Positions 11,590 to 20,788 of a DNA stretch of 64,000 nt are shown here, piece by piece (position 1 is the first letter of the stretch; each line of letters starts with the position of its first letter). Both the position numbers and the translations under genes were made by a program. Source of the stretch: Oreohelix idahoensis (lineage: Eukaryota > Mollusca > Gastropoda > Stylommatophora > Oreohelicidae); the NCBI GenBank assembly GCA_024509875.1, contig JAMPIV010018963.1, positions 319,001-383,000 on the forward strand, read 5' to 3'. The notes beneath the pieces were generated by a model. It was not told the DNA's origin and did not search any database. It saw nothing but the letters and a program-made list of their open reading frames with translations.

Positions 11590-12177
11590 TCCTCTTATAA
11601 TGGGACAGGATCAGTGGTATTTTTTTTTTACGCCCGCTAATACTCAAGGCGAAATCTCAGGTTATTATTAATGTCTAACCTGCCATTGATTTTACGTGAG
11701 TATCCCTTTTCTTGTACAGAGACAGGTGTCCCTCGCCATTCAGGCAGATACTCGCCGATTTCGGAGGTACTCATTAGAGCTGGGTCGGCTCAGGAGCCGC
11801 CAATCCCTGGTTGACGACACTTCTTCGAATGTCCTCGCCAGGTCTCGAGTTAATCCAGTCCAATTCCCGGTCGACGAAAAATCCTCAAATGCCGTCGCCC
11901 GGGTTTGATCCTGAATCACCCGGTCGCCAGAGCGGTGTTGTAACCACTACGCTAGCGCGGCTCCCTAGTGGTATTTGATAAGGGTTTTGTGAACAACCAA
12001 CTTGTTTCAGTGCTCAGGGACACAGGATCCGGCACTGTGGGGGTTCGAGACTCATTTGTGTATCCTGCTGATTACACAGGCGAAGAAGTCCAGTGCTTTA
12101 CATTCGGGGGCACAGTTGAATATTATCCAACTGCTGAAGTATATTTAGATACCCCTTATTTTCAGGCAGGACTCTAG
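11590..12177 (+). pseudogene. element 1 aspartic protease, split by a SINE
   Basis: Reading up to 11622 gives GTGSVVF. The SINE (11623-11966) then intervenes, and from 11977 the frame resumes DKGFVNNQLVSVLRDTGS, matching element 3 (KGFLNNNLVSVLRDTGC). The catalytic Asp-Thr-Gly is at 12019-12027. Retroviral-type proteases work as dimers with one DTG per subunit. The frame closes at 12177, before the spacer. Confidence 0.8.
11623..11966 (-). mobile_element. tRNA-derived SINE with 10-bp target duplication
   Basis: Flanked by AGTGGTATTT at 11613-11622 and 11967-11976. On the minus strand the head begins GGGAGCCGCGC, has an A box TAGCGTAGTGG (11944-11954) and a B box GGATCAAACCC (11901-11911), and ends in a short poly(A) (plus strand T-run 11623-11629). 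Its central GGGTCGGCTCAGGAGCCG segment is shared with 7341-7535. The insertion splits the protease codons of element 1. Confidence 0.93.
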
Positions 12178-12178
12178 T

Positions 12179-12726
12179 GTGTCTGTTGTCAAAACCAGAC
12201 GCTGTGATCATTTTAGGAAATATTCCTCGGCTTCTGAATGCACTAATGATGATATTTTTAGGTGGGAACAAAAACAACATGTATATACTGCCAGGGTTGA
12301 TACTTCCAGAGCACAGGCTCTTAGGCATGTACATACAGGGTCAAATGTTCGGACTCGGAGTGACACAGTTTTGAGTGATGGTGATGGTGATGATATAAAA
12401 TTTCTTCCTCCCATCATTGAGGAGTCCCTTGATGATTTCCACACTGTTGAGAAATCATCAGATGTCTATTTTGACTCGAGTGAATCACTGGGTGCTACTG
12501 ATATGGGACCAGCCACATCCATCATGGATGATGTGATATCTAGCATTGTTGATGACAATGTTGCTTATATGGGACCGACCACATCCATCATTGATGATGT
12601 GATACCTCACATTGTTGATGTCGAGGTTAATCGGATGTCAAGTTTAGTTTGGTCGTTTATTCTTCAGTCAAAACTGTATATCTGGCTGTTTGTTTTCCTT
12701 TTTTTTCATTGTCTTTTTACTATATG
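12179..12726 (+). pseudogene. element 1 acidic spacer between protease and pol remnant
   Basis: The start (ECTNDDIFRWEQ, then SRAQAL) corresponds to the protease-integrase spacer of element 2 (KECTPQQISNWEN, then TRAQAL). It then becomes strongly acidic and contains a roughly 70-bp direct duplication encoding MGPATSIMDDVI and MGPTTSIIDDVI (about 12503-12625). Stop at 12725-12727. No integrase core follows. Confidence 0.55.
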
Positions 12727-13085
12727 ATTCTTCCTTTTTATGTAGGAACTTCATGGATATTAATATTACCAGCTTTTTTATTTCAGATGCTGACATACCA
12801 TGATTTCATGTGGTATGTGCTAGTCGCTACATTGGGTATTGTGGCGGTTTTAACAATATTATTTCTTTCCTCAGGTGCTACGGGTCGTGTTACACCATTT
12901 ACAGAACATAATAACTTCATACTTGTTCCTATACAGGCACGTGAAATTGTTTTTACACTAATCATGTACAGGAGGTCTTTTTTCCATTGGTACATATATG
13001 AGACCAATAATGTTGTACGTTTAAATGGTCATTTGTGTAGAATGCACACATATTGAGATTCTACTTTAACAATTTAAATGCTATT

Positions 13086-13372
13086 TTCTTGCTGAACCTC
13101 TCACTTTGTTGGATTCTCTATTGGATAGACTATCTACAGCTACTTTTTTCAGTAAATTTGATTTGTCTGAAGGTTATTGGCAAGTCCCGTTATCGGACAG
13201 AGCAAAACCTTATACTGCTTTCGCTATACTTTTGGGATTGATCCAATTTAATTTTATGTCTTTTGGTCTTGTTAACGCTCCTGCGACTTTTGTTTGCATG
13301 ATGCGAAAGATTTTCTCTAATCGTGATGACATAATTACCTATATTGAGGATATTAGTCTTTTTTTATTGGCA
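13086..13372 (+). pseudogene. element 1 reverse transcriptase remnant
   Basis: Reads SLLDRLSTATFFSKFDLSEG, YWQVPLSDRAKPYTAF, FGLVNAPATFVCMMRK and TYIEDISLF, i.e. Ty3-type RT motifs A to C. The catalytic Y-x-D-D is altered to YIED. The N-terminal part of RT, integrase and everything after motif C are missing. Only about 95 residues of RT survive. Confidence 0.85.
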
Positions 13373-13420
13373 CTACAATATACTTTTTCTGACAAGTACC
13401 TAAGATGTACACATGACTAA

Positions 13421-13886
13421 TCTTTTAGCGTACGATGTTCCATTCATTCACTTTACTAATATGATTGTCAGCCTCATTTATTCTATTTACGCTGTTATAT
13501 ATTTGTTTATTCTTTAATGCTTTGCATTATTGCTGTTGATCAATAAGTTAATTAATTGACAACTGATACTGGACTTGACTGATAGGTGTTATTGGACGGT
13601 GTGAGGTATGTGAGTGCATGTATTGCTACCATCATTTTTTATGTTAAGTACTATTAGTTATGGCGACCTCACATTGCTGTTAAAAAGGAATGTGTCCAAA
13701 GTAGACACTGGCTTTGGTATTAACCATCCACCACACTTTTAGTGTTAAATTGCCTACCCTAGGGCAGAAACCTGGGTGCTATGCTATTTCGTGCTTACAG
13801 TGAAATTTGATGTTACCATATATCACTCTGGTGATGTTATACTCACACCACATGAATAATGAACACTTTGTTTCCATTATTTTTGC
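13421..13886 (+). other. element 1 3' untranslated part
   Basis: No RNase H domain or other coding sequence is seen between the RT remnant and the polypurine tract. Confidence 0.55.
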
Positions 13887-13911
13887 GGGAGGTGGGGGGG
13901 GGGGGGGGGAA
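13887..13911 (+). promoter_or_regulatory. polypurine tract of element 1
   Basis: Purine-only stretch with a long G run directly before the 3' LTR start at 13912, the expected priming site for plus-strand synthesis. Confidence 0.8.
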
Positions 13912-15304
13912 TGTTATGATTAAAATTCATAACGATGGCGTCGATATCATTAGGTAGCTCGACAGAGCTCCTTGTTTGTTTATTTTATACGGAGTCATTT
14001 ATTAATACAGGAAGTGACGTCATGCCTCAATGGCGTTTTTGGCAGACGTGAAACTAACAAGGCAGAGATCGTCTGCAGATGCTTCTACCATTGTGTGTCA
14101 TGGCGAGTGGACGCATGTGTTTGAGCTCCTGAAAATATATTTCGTGTACATCCCTATGTTATTCCATCACTAGTACATCAAGATCTTCAGTGAGGTGTAT
14201 CTAGTATCTTCATTTAAAGGGAGTATAGCTTCTCAGTGTCGAGTGTGCATGTATATTTAAAAAAAATTGTGGAAAATGAAAAGGACAGCGTTACAGACAT
14301 GAACGGACTGCCTAGAGCTTTATCAACGATTGCATATAATATGCCATTTGTACGAGGGGAAGTCAGTAAGTAAGTTACAAACTGATATGGGGAAATAAAT
14401 AAATGAGATACGAACTTGAACACCATGTATTATTGCACTTACATTTCCCCTGTTTTTCTCAACATAATCGCCACCACCATTGATACACTTATCCAATCGC
14501 TGTACAAGTATTAGTGCTTTGAAACGTGCTGCATAGAAGTGCGTGCTCTGCTGTCTCAGCCACATTCAACCTCTGCATCACCAGCGAAATTTTTACCGCC
14601 AAGGTGAGCTTTTAGTGGACCAAATAGGTGAAAATCACTCGGGGCTAAGTCGGGACTGTAAGTCGGATGTTCAAGAATTTTGCCACCCTAGTTGTTCAAT
14701 TTTTTCCTGGGTTAATCGAGCTGTATGTGGTCTGGCATTGTCGTGATGGAGCAGTACTCCTCTAGTCAGTAGGCCTGGGCGTTTTTTTTTTCCGAATTGC
14801 ATCCCGAAGCATCAACAGAACTTCACAGTACGATGCAGCATTCACATTCGTTATGAATATCCTTTGCAGGAAGTCCTTTTGCCCAAAAAAAAGGAAAACA
14901 GCGCGCTGTTCTTCACTGGTACACTCCAGGAGCACAGTCGCCATTTTTATCTGCTCTGCGCATGCGACACCTAGCAGTCTGCTACCTAAGCTAATCATAA
15001 AGCTGGATAATACTGTCGCCTAATGACACCTTTAGAAACTACCAAATACCATTTTCAGCTTCCCCATATCAGTTTGTAACTTACTTACTGACTTCCCCTC
15101 GTATATTGGACTGTAATGTATTTCAATTTGGAGCCTCGTTACGTTTGAATAAATATTTATCCTGTCTATTGTGGCTCAAATAAGGGTGAGTGATGTTGGC
15201 TTGTTGCGGTGTCTGATGTGTTTGCTACCCTAGACGTGAACTTGGCCTACAGGAACCATCCTGTCACTAAATATTAACATTACCAAGTAAAAAGACACGT
15301 AACA
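13912..15304 (+). repeat. 3' LTR of element 1, interrupted by a mariner derivative
   Basis: Same sequence as 7829-8462 with scattered substitutions and a small indel. It is split after GCCATTTGTA by the 749-bp mariner derivative and resumes at TATTGGACTG. It ends GTAACA, followed by the AGAGA duplication. Confidence 0.92.
14353..15101 (-). mobile_element. internally deleted mariner with perfect 42-bp terminal repeats
   Basis: TA-flanked. The first 42 bp (starting CGAGGGGAAGTCAGTAAG) are, by eye, an exact inverted copy of the last 42 bp. Minus-strand reading keeps the transposase start (MATVLLECTSEEQRAV from about 14943). It then jumps to C-terminal catalytic parts (HHDNARPHTA near 14740, YSPDLAPSDF near 14650) and the end (YAARFKAL, CINGGGDYVEK near 14480-14540). 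The central part, with the DNA-binding domain and first catalytic Asp, is missing. Perfect ends suggest recent movement with a transposase supplied elsewhere. This is a different family from 3304-4628. Confidence 0.92.
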
Positions 15305-15309
15305 AGAGA

Positions 15310-17710
15310 CCTATTTGAGATAAGGACACAAAGAAGAGAATGCGAATGCTTTCCGTTGTGCAGCGTTTTCTAGTGAATTATGGAAAGAGTTCTGTTTCCC
15401 CACGACCTTAGCTTTTGCCTGTAGATCCCGTCGCAGAAAGAGTCCCCAACCACATCTGAATGTAGAAATTTACCTATATGTAAATACGAGCTAACACCGA
15501 CAGCACGAGTGATACATTAACGAACTAGATAATGATCAAACGATTATTGGGTTTATTAATTAAATATCTGCACATATAGGGTTAGTAGTAATTAGAACGT
15601 GATGATGGTGAACGGCGATTCGCACAAAAACACACAGATGAGATATTAATGTTGAAGTTAGTTAAATAGAAGAATGAACCTACGATTATGTGAAGCGAAA
15701 TAATGATGTGAAATGATACTTGTTACCAAAATTATGAGTAATCTACACAGTCCATGTGTCTGTAAATGCTTCTTTTGTGGTACTGAGAACGTAGACGATA
15801 TGCAGTCCTTCAATGGTTGACAATATCTCTGTATCGTTGACAAAATGTTGACAGTTATCGTATGAAAAATGTCTGTTGCCTAATCTCCGAAGGGTATTGC
15901 CCAGAGTGGAGATCGTCACGGAATGATCTTGGTATGTAGACTCATCAACTTGAGTATGTACCTTAGATTCTTAAGATACACTTTGGAGTAAGCTGCACTT
16001 TAAATCTGTATATCTGACTCAGCTTGTGACTATAGAGTCTGCTTCATAAAGTGCGCTTAGGAGTGCGTGGCACTTGATATAAATATGAGAATCAACTGGT
16101 AAATATAGAATCTTGATTTTTAAAATGCGCTCTTGTGAGTACGTTGAACTTGATATTTGAATATGTAATCAACTTGTGAATATAGAATCTTGATTCTCAA
16201 AATACGCTCTTGATAAAGGTGAATAAAAATGCTGCGACCACCTTGTAAACGTGGGCGGGAATTTTCCCTTCTTAACCTGAGGATGTCCTAAAGGCAAATT
16301 CTGCTAACCAGACGTATATTGTGCTAGTTTCTTTCTGGTTAGGCGTTCAGCGTGTAATATTTCGACTCAAACTTCTGTTGGACTGAAGACACATAAAAGT
16401 CTTCGTAAGTTTTCACACAATATAAATGGCTGACTTTCTTTTATACTACTCACTAATGATGAGTTCAATTCTCTAGTAATTATGTATGACATGAGATGCA
16501 TCTCACAAGTGTTAAATATATTGCGCGCGAGAGTGTGGGCACATGTAAGTCTGTATGAAGACCTAACAATCTAGATAAAGATGAAGTATGAACTATCAAT
16601 TACCTCCTATCATCTTAGATGAAAATCTTTTGATTTAATTAATCATTTACGAGAAGAATTAATTGAAAACTGTCTTCCGCACATTTAGCTATGATGCTAA
16701 GTGCAAAAGTAAATCTTAACTTAAAGCCTAAGGAAAATTATTAACAGTTTTCAAAAGATTCACTGACCTCCTTTTTCCCTTTCGCGAATTTTTTAAAGAA
16801 CACTATAAATTACAGATACATGAATTTCAATATCCACACAGGAATTAAAAATTCTAATAAGGCTAGGCGTCAGGGATATGTTCTACACGACGCTGTACTG
16901 AAACTGTACTGATCTCTGATGAACACCGCTGTACATTATATTCCTAAATTGCTCATGTGTTCCCAAATCATGCCTGTGACGTGAAACTCCGCCTCTAAAC
17001 CAATAGCGAGGCTTCCATCTTGTGGCTCAGACCTTGGATCTCTCTTGTCCCCTGTCAGTCTAAAAGTGGGTGGGCTATTCGCTACAAACTTTCAAAGCCG
17101 TGCACACCGGAGTTTGACAATTGGCTGGCCAATCCAAAAAAAATCACGACCCTCTAACGGTCACAAAGCCCTCCGCGTCAACTTTGTTTTCCTATGCATG
17201 CGGCAACCCTTTAATCTAATCTCAATGTTTCATGTTTAAGATTCCTGTCCTTCTACCGTCTGCTACCATCTGGAAACAAAGTTGGTAGTCCCTGTCATGG
17301 GCCTTGTGATGTCCCACGCCCGGAGTCTATTTGCATGCGTCCATTGTATTGTACGCGATGACAGTAGTTTGTTTAAACAGCGGCTTAGCCATGAATAGAC
17401 TACAATGTGGTGTCAGTCGCGTGTCTTCCAAAATATTCAATACTCCAAGTCTGACGATATCTGCACAGGGACCTACGTATAAAAAGAAATCGTTCTATAG
17501 CCAGGTGTGTTTCCCAAGACTATGATGAAACCAGATGTGTTAAACAATGTGGGAACCTGAATCAAAGGGGCGTTAATTTACACTTGAGATACAAGTCCCG
17601 AATAATAAAGATTACAGTTTCAAGTCCAGTCGTGTTTAAAAGATTACTTTAACAACGATGAAAGAGCACATGTGGTTGGAAATGAAATAAAAGAGAGATG
17701 ATAGGAAAGA
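15310..17710. other. no gene recognised
   Basis: Apart from the tandem repeat at 15944-16220, I see no domain, terminal repeat or RNA gene. It is probably the flank into which element 1 and the CR1-like LINE inserted. Confidence 0.45.
15944..16220. repeat. degenerate tandem repeat, period about 77 bp, four units
   Basis: Units begin near 15944, 16021, 16090 and 16167. They share a pattern of ATCAACTTG, TATAGAATCTTGATT, AAAATGCGCTCTTG and GCACTTGATAT. The last two units are most alike. Confidence 0.75.
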
Positions 17711-20220
17711 CAGCGAACGAACGAACGAACGAACGAACTTTATTTTCGAAGGGTAAAGAATTGGGCGCGCAGGCCCGTCTAACATTCTGCCCTTCCACTC
17801 TCATTAATCTTGCATACTATATCCTTTCATTCCCACATGATGCTTTAAGCATTAATTTAAAGGCATGCAACATTATAAAGTTACCATAACAGCATTCATT
17901 TACAGTATGCAAGCATAATAATAAAAAAATGAGTAGGGTTTTTTTTTTTGAAACAAACAAGCTAGTAAATGGGGGAAAAAAGTAATAATAAAATAAAATA
18001 AATAAAACAATAAATAAAAATAAATAAATTCTGTATACCGACACTCACTCATGCGGTCAATCCGTCTACAATTAATCTGTATTTTTGGTATGCGGGTACA
18101 TTCTCACGACTCACATTTCTAAAGTACAGTATTATGTGAGTACATTCACACATACATTACATTATATAATAATATTTTAAAGTGAATATAATAATGATAT
18201 TACATGGATATAAAACAAATTATTCACACACAAAAATGAGCGGAAGAGGAAAAGAAATGTTGACCTATGGATGAGATGTTGACAGGCAAATACTGTTTCT
18301 ATGGGGGTAGATAATCAGTGTTGAGGAAGTGTTTGAAAAGTGCTTTGTTAAAAGAATATTGTGTAGGTAGGCTTTTTAGGTGGTGTGGAAGGCTGTTCCA
18401 TAAGTAGGCACCAGAGTAGGCTAGACTCTTTTTGAACAGGTCGATCCTAGGTTTGGGCAGACGTAACTGATGTAATCGTTGTCCCTCCCTTCTACTGGTT
18501 TGAAACAATGATCTTAGGTACGACGGGGCATTGTTAGATAGAATTGTGTGAGTCAGCTTGGCTTTGTTGTAGAGAAGACGTTTTTTAAGCGACAGTATTT
18601 TGGGTTCTTTTCCTGTCCTTGTGTGTGGTGTCGTGCGATTATCGGTGATCAGACGCACTGCTCTCTTTTGCAGGGAGTGCAGTCTCTTCGAGGTGGAAGC
18701 AGGGCAACAATCCCATAGTGTAGAGCAGTAATCTAGATGTGTCTGTATATGTGAGGTGTAGAACAATAGTCTAGTGTCTGCGTCTAAGAAGTGTTTTATT
18801 TTGGCTAGCTGGTACGTCTTTTGTGCTATGTGTTTGGTTAAATTCCGTACATGGGAGTTCCACGTTAAGTGCTGGTCAATCGTGATCCCCAGAACTTTGT
18901 GTTCTGTTACATGTTCAATTTGTATTGATTCCGCGTGTAGCTGTAGCGATCTTTTGGTGCAGCTTAGGAGTTTCTGTCTGGTGGTAATCAACATAGATTT
19001 CGTTTTTGTTGTGTTTACTGGCATACGATTCATATTACTCCATTTTGTTAGATTGTCTACATCGCTTTGAAGAGTCATTTCAAGTGCCACGCAGTCATTG
19101 TCACTAGTGTAGATAGTACAATCATCTGCAAAGAGGTCACAAGTTGAATATTTTAGATGTAGTGGCAGGTCGTTGATGAACATTGCGAAGAGTAGGGGCC
19201 CAAGAATAGAGCCCTGTGGTACTCCTGTAACTACCTTCGAGAAATCTGATGCCGAGTTGTTGTGAAGCACTAACTGTTGTCGATCTGCCAGGAATGATTT
19301 GATGATGTTTAGTGGATTAGAGCCTATTCTGAGGGTTTCCAACTTTTGAACCAAGATAGTGTGGTCAATCATGTCAAATGCTTTCTTGAAGTCGACAAAA
19401 ACAGCACCACATAATTTTCCATCATTTATGTTCGACAGCCAGTTGTCTGCCATTTTGGTGAGCGCTGTGTGACAGGAATGTTTGGGTCTGAAACCTGACT
19501 GGCTATCAATGAGCAGTTTGTTTGTTGTTAAGTGTTGAAATGTGGTGTTGTAAATGTGTTTCTCTAGTGGTTTTGAAAGAGATGATAGAAGGGATATTGG
19601 TCTGTAGCTGTTGGGATCGCTATGTGAGCCAGATTTATAGAGGGGGTACACTTTGGCAGATTTAAAGGCTGTGGGGAAGTAGTTGTGTGCAATACATTGG
19701 TTGTACACATAGGTTAAGGAGTCGCAAATGATGGGCGCAGCGTAACGTAGAATCTTATTGCTGATACCATCAAGCCCAGATGAATTGTTGTTTTTTAATG
19801 CCAAGATATATTTGAGAACTTCATGTACTGTTAGAAAAGGAATATGTCTTAGATCTGTTGTGGTATTTTCAGTGTTGCAGAAGGCTGTCAATTTACTAAT
19901 ATCGCAGTCCATTGGCTTTAGTGTCGACTTGAGAAGGCTAATTTCTGTTTTGAAGTGGTTGCTAAAATGAGTTGCCGTGAGGGAGCAGCTTTTTGGTAAA
20001 GAGTTTAGTGACTTTGATTTGTGTGTTAGTGTTCTAATGGCTGCCCAGACTTCTTTGCTGTTTGCTTTGTCTTGAATCATCTTTCTGAAATGTAGTTTCT
20101 TTTCCTGACGAATGAGATATTGTACTTTGTTTCTAAGCCCTATTTTTTGATAAAACAACTGGTTACTAGCATTAACATGTTTTTTTATACCATCGTAGTA
20201 TGAGTCATATGCTTCAGTCT
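17711..20220 (-). mobile_element. CR1/Jockey-superfamily LINE, 5'-truncated
   Basis: Runs leftward from an abrupt 5' end near 20220 to a 3' end with a TTCG-type tail (plus strand GAACGAACGAACGAAC near 17714-17738) just after an AATAAAG. The 3' UTR is about 590 bp (17711-18298). Short similar bases at both ends (ATAGGAAAG near 17700, TAGGAAGC at 20219) may be a target duplication, but I am not sure. Confidence 0.85.
18299..20218 (-). CDS. CR1/Jockey-type LINE reverse transcriptase (partial, C-terminal portion)
   Basis: Open without a stop for about 640 codons from the truncation to the stop at 18299. In order: the NSSGLDGISNKILR block, SYRPISLLSSLSKPLE, SGFRPKHSCHTAL, VFVDFKKAFDMIDH (motif A Asp), GVPQGSILGPLLFAMFINDL (motif B), DLFADDCTIYTS (motif C, FADD), the LGITIDQHLTWNSHV block, and a conserved C-terminal DYCSTLWDCC and YLWNSLPHHLKS tail. 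This motif set is typical of the CR1/L2/Jockey superfamily, which normally also carries an upstream endonuclease. That domain is absent here because of 5' truncation. The open frame indicates a recent insertion. Confidence 0.88.
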   Translation of the reverse strand, partial: TEAYDSYYDGIKKHVNASNQLFYQKIGLRNKVQYLIRQEKKLHFRKMIQDKANSKEVWAAIRTLTHKSKSLNSLPKSCSLTATHFSNHFKTEISLLKSTLKPMDCDISKLTAFCNTENTTTDLRHIPFLTVHEVLKYILALKNNNSSGLDGISNKILRYAAPIICDSLTYVYNQCIAHNYFPTAFKSAKVYPLYKSGSHSDPNSYRPISLLSSLSKPLEKHIYNTTFQHLTTNKLLIDSQSGFRPKHSCHTALTKMADNWLSNINDGKLCGAVFVDFKKAFDMIDHTILVQKLETLRIGSNPLNIIKSFLADRQQLVLHNNSASDFSKVVTGVPQGSILGPLLFAMFINDLPLHLKYSTCDLFADDCTIYTSDNDCVALEMTLQSDVDNLTKWSNMNRMPVNTTKTKSMLITTRQKLLSCTKRSLQLHAESIQIEHVTEHKVLGITIDQHLTWNSHVRNLTKHIAQKTYQLAKIKHFLDADTRLLFYTSHIQTHLDYCSTLWDCCPASTSKRLHSLQKRAVRLITDNRTTPHTRTGKEPKILSLKKRLLYNKAKLTHTILSNNAPSYLRSLFQTSRREGQRLHQLRLPKPRIDLFKKSLAYSGAYLWNSLPHHLKSLPTQYSFNKALFKHFLNTDYLPP

Positions 20221-20539
20221 AGGAAGCCATGCTCTGCTCTACATTCTCATCCAACCATTCGTCCTCCCCCTCTCCGCCATCATCAGTAAGATCGACACCA
20301 GGGTCATCTCCCTGGTAGCCATCTGACCCAGGATCGTCCATCGCTGAGCCAAACATCTTTTTGGCAGTGGCTAAATCAGGGGCCACAAGACCAGGCGCTC
20401 GTTTATCACAGTAACCAACAATGAAAAATGTCCAGCCTGCTTTTCGGGATAATAGGGATACGGCGCGAATTTCACAGTGAAAGCTAAACTGAATACCCAT
20501 TAAAAGAGCAGACAGGCCTTTCAACTGCTCATGGTGCAT
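20219..20539 (-). CDS. unidentified ORF with acidic C-terminus
   Basis: 106 codons from an ATG at 20539 to TAG at 20219-20221, immediately next to the 5' truncation of the LINE but not part of its RT. The first half is mixed hydrophobic (SALLMGIQFSFHCEIRAVSL, RKAGWTFFIVGYCDKRAPG). The last 40 residues are Asp/Glu/Gly rich (GDDPGVDLTDDGGEGEDEWL). The composition looks protein-like rather than random. I do not recognise the family. The LINE may have inserted at its 3' end, so the TAG may not be the original stop. It could be a remnant of a host gene, of another element, or an endogenised viral gene. Nothing in the sequence decides this. Confidence 0.4.
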   Translation of the reverse strand: MHHEQLKGLSALLMGIQFSFHCEIRAVSLLSRKAGWTFFIVGYCDKRAPGLVAPDLATAKKMFGSAMDDPGSDGYQGDDPGVDLTDDGGEGEDEWLDENVEQSMAS

Positions 20540-20788
20540 GGATCATTGATCGTAAATCTTGATAAATTTGACTCAAAAGACCCAATTATGATGAATTAGA
20601 ATTGAATGGAAAGAAATGACTACATAAGAATTAGTGTCGTCATCGGGACTTTCAGTATAAAGAGCACAACGTCATTATTTCTCGTGTTAGTTTTGACGGG
20701 TTACTTTCGTCTTTAATGCTAAATGGAAGGTCCTAAAATCGCTCATATTTGAGTAAGTCAGTCACCATCAAAATGACTCTGTACTCGT

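Larger units (their letters stand above)
7829..15304 (+). mobile_element. Ty3-type LTR retrotransposon, element 1 (decayed)
   Basis: Bounded by 5-bp duplications AGAGA (7824-7828 and 15305-15309). LTRs are at 7829-8462 and 13912-15304. The internal region carries remnants of gag, protease and RT in the plus direction. It is interrupted by a LINE fragment (about 9360-10040), a tRNA-SINE (11623-11966) and, in the 3' LTR, an internally deleted mariner (14353-15101). I find no integrase core and no RNase H, so it could only have moved with help from relatives such as elements 2 and 3. Protein remnants are clearly related to elements 2 and 3 in this window. Confidence 0.93.

Noticed and set aside
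12649..13056. Hydrophobic ORF with two or three possible membrane segments, considered as an envelope gene of element 1
   Set aside because: The region is T-rich, which makes hydrophobic codons by chance. It lies before RT rather than after pol, and no signal peptide, cleavage site or envelope motif is seen. Elements 2 and 3 have nothing like it.
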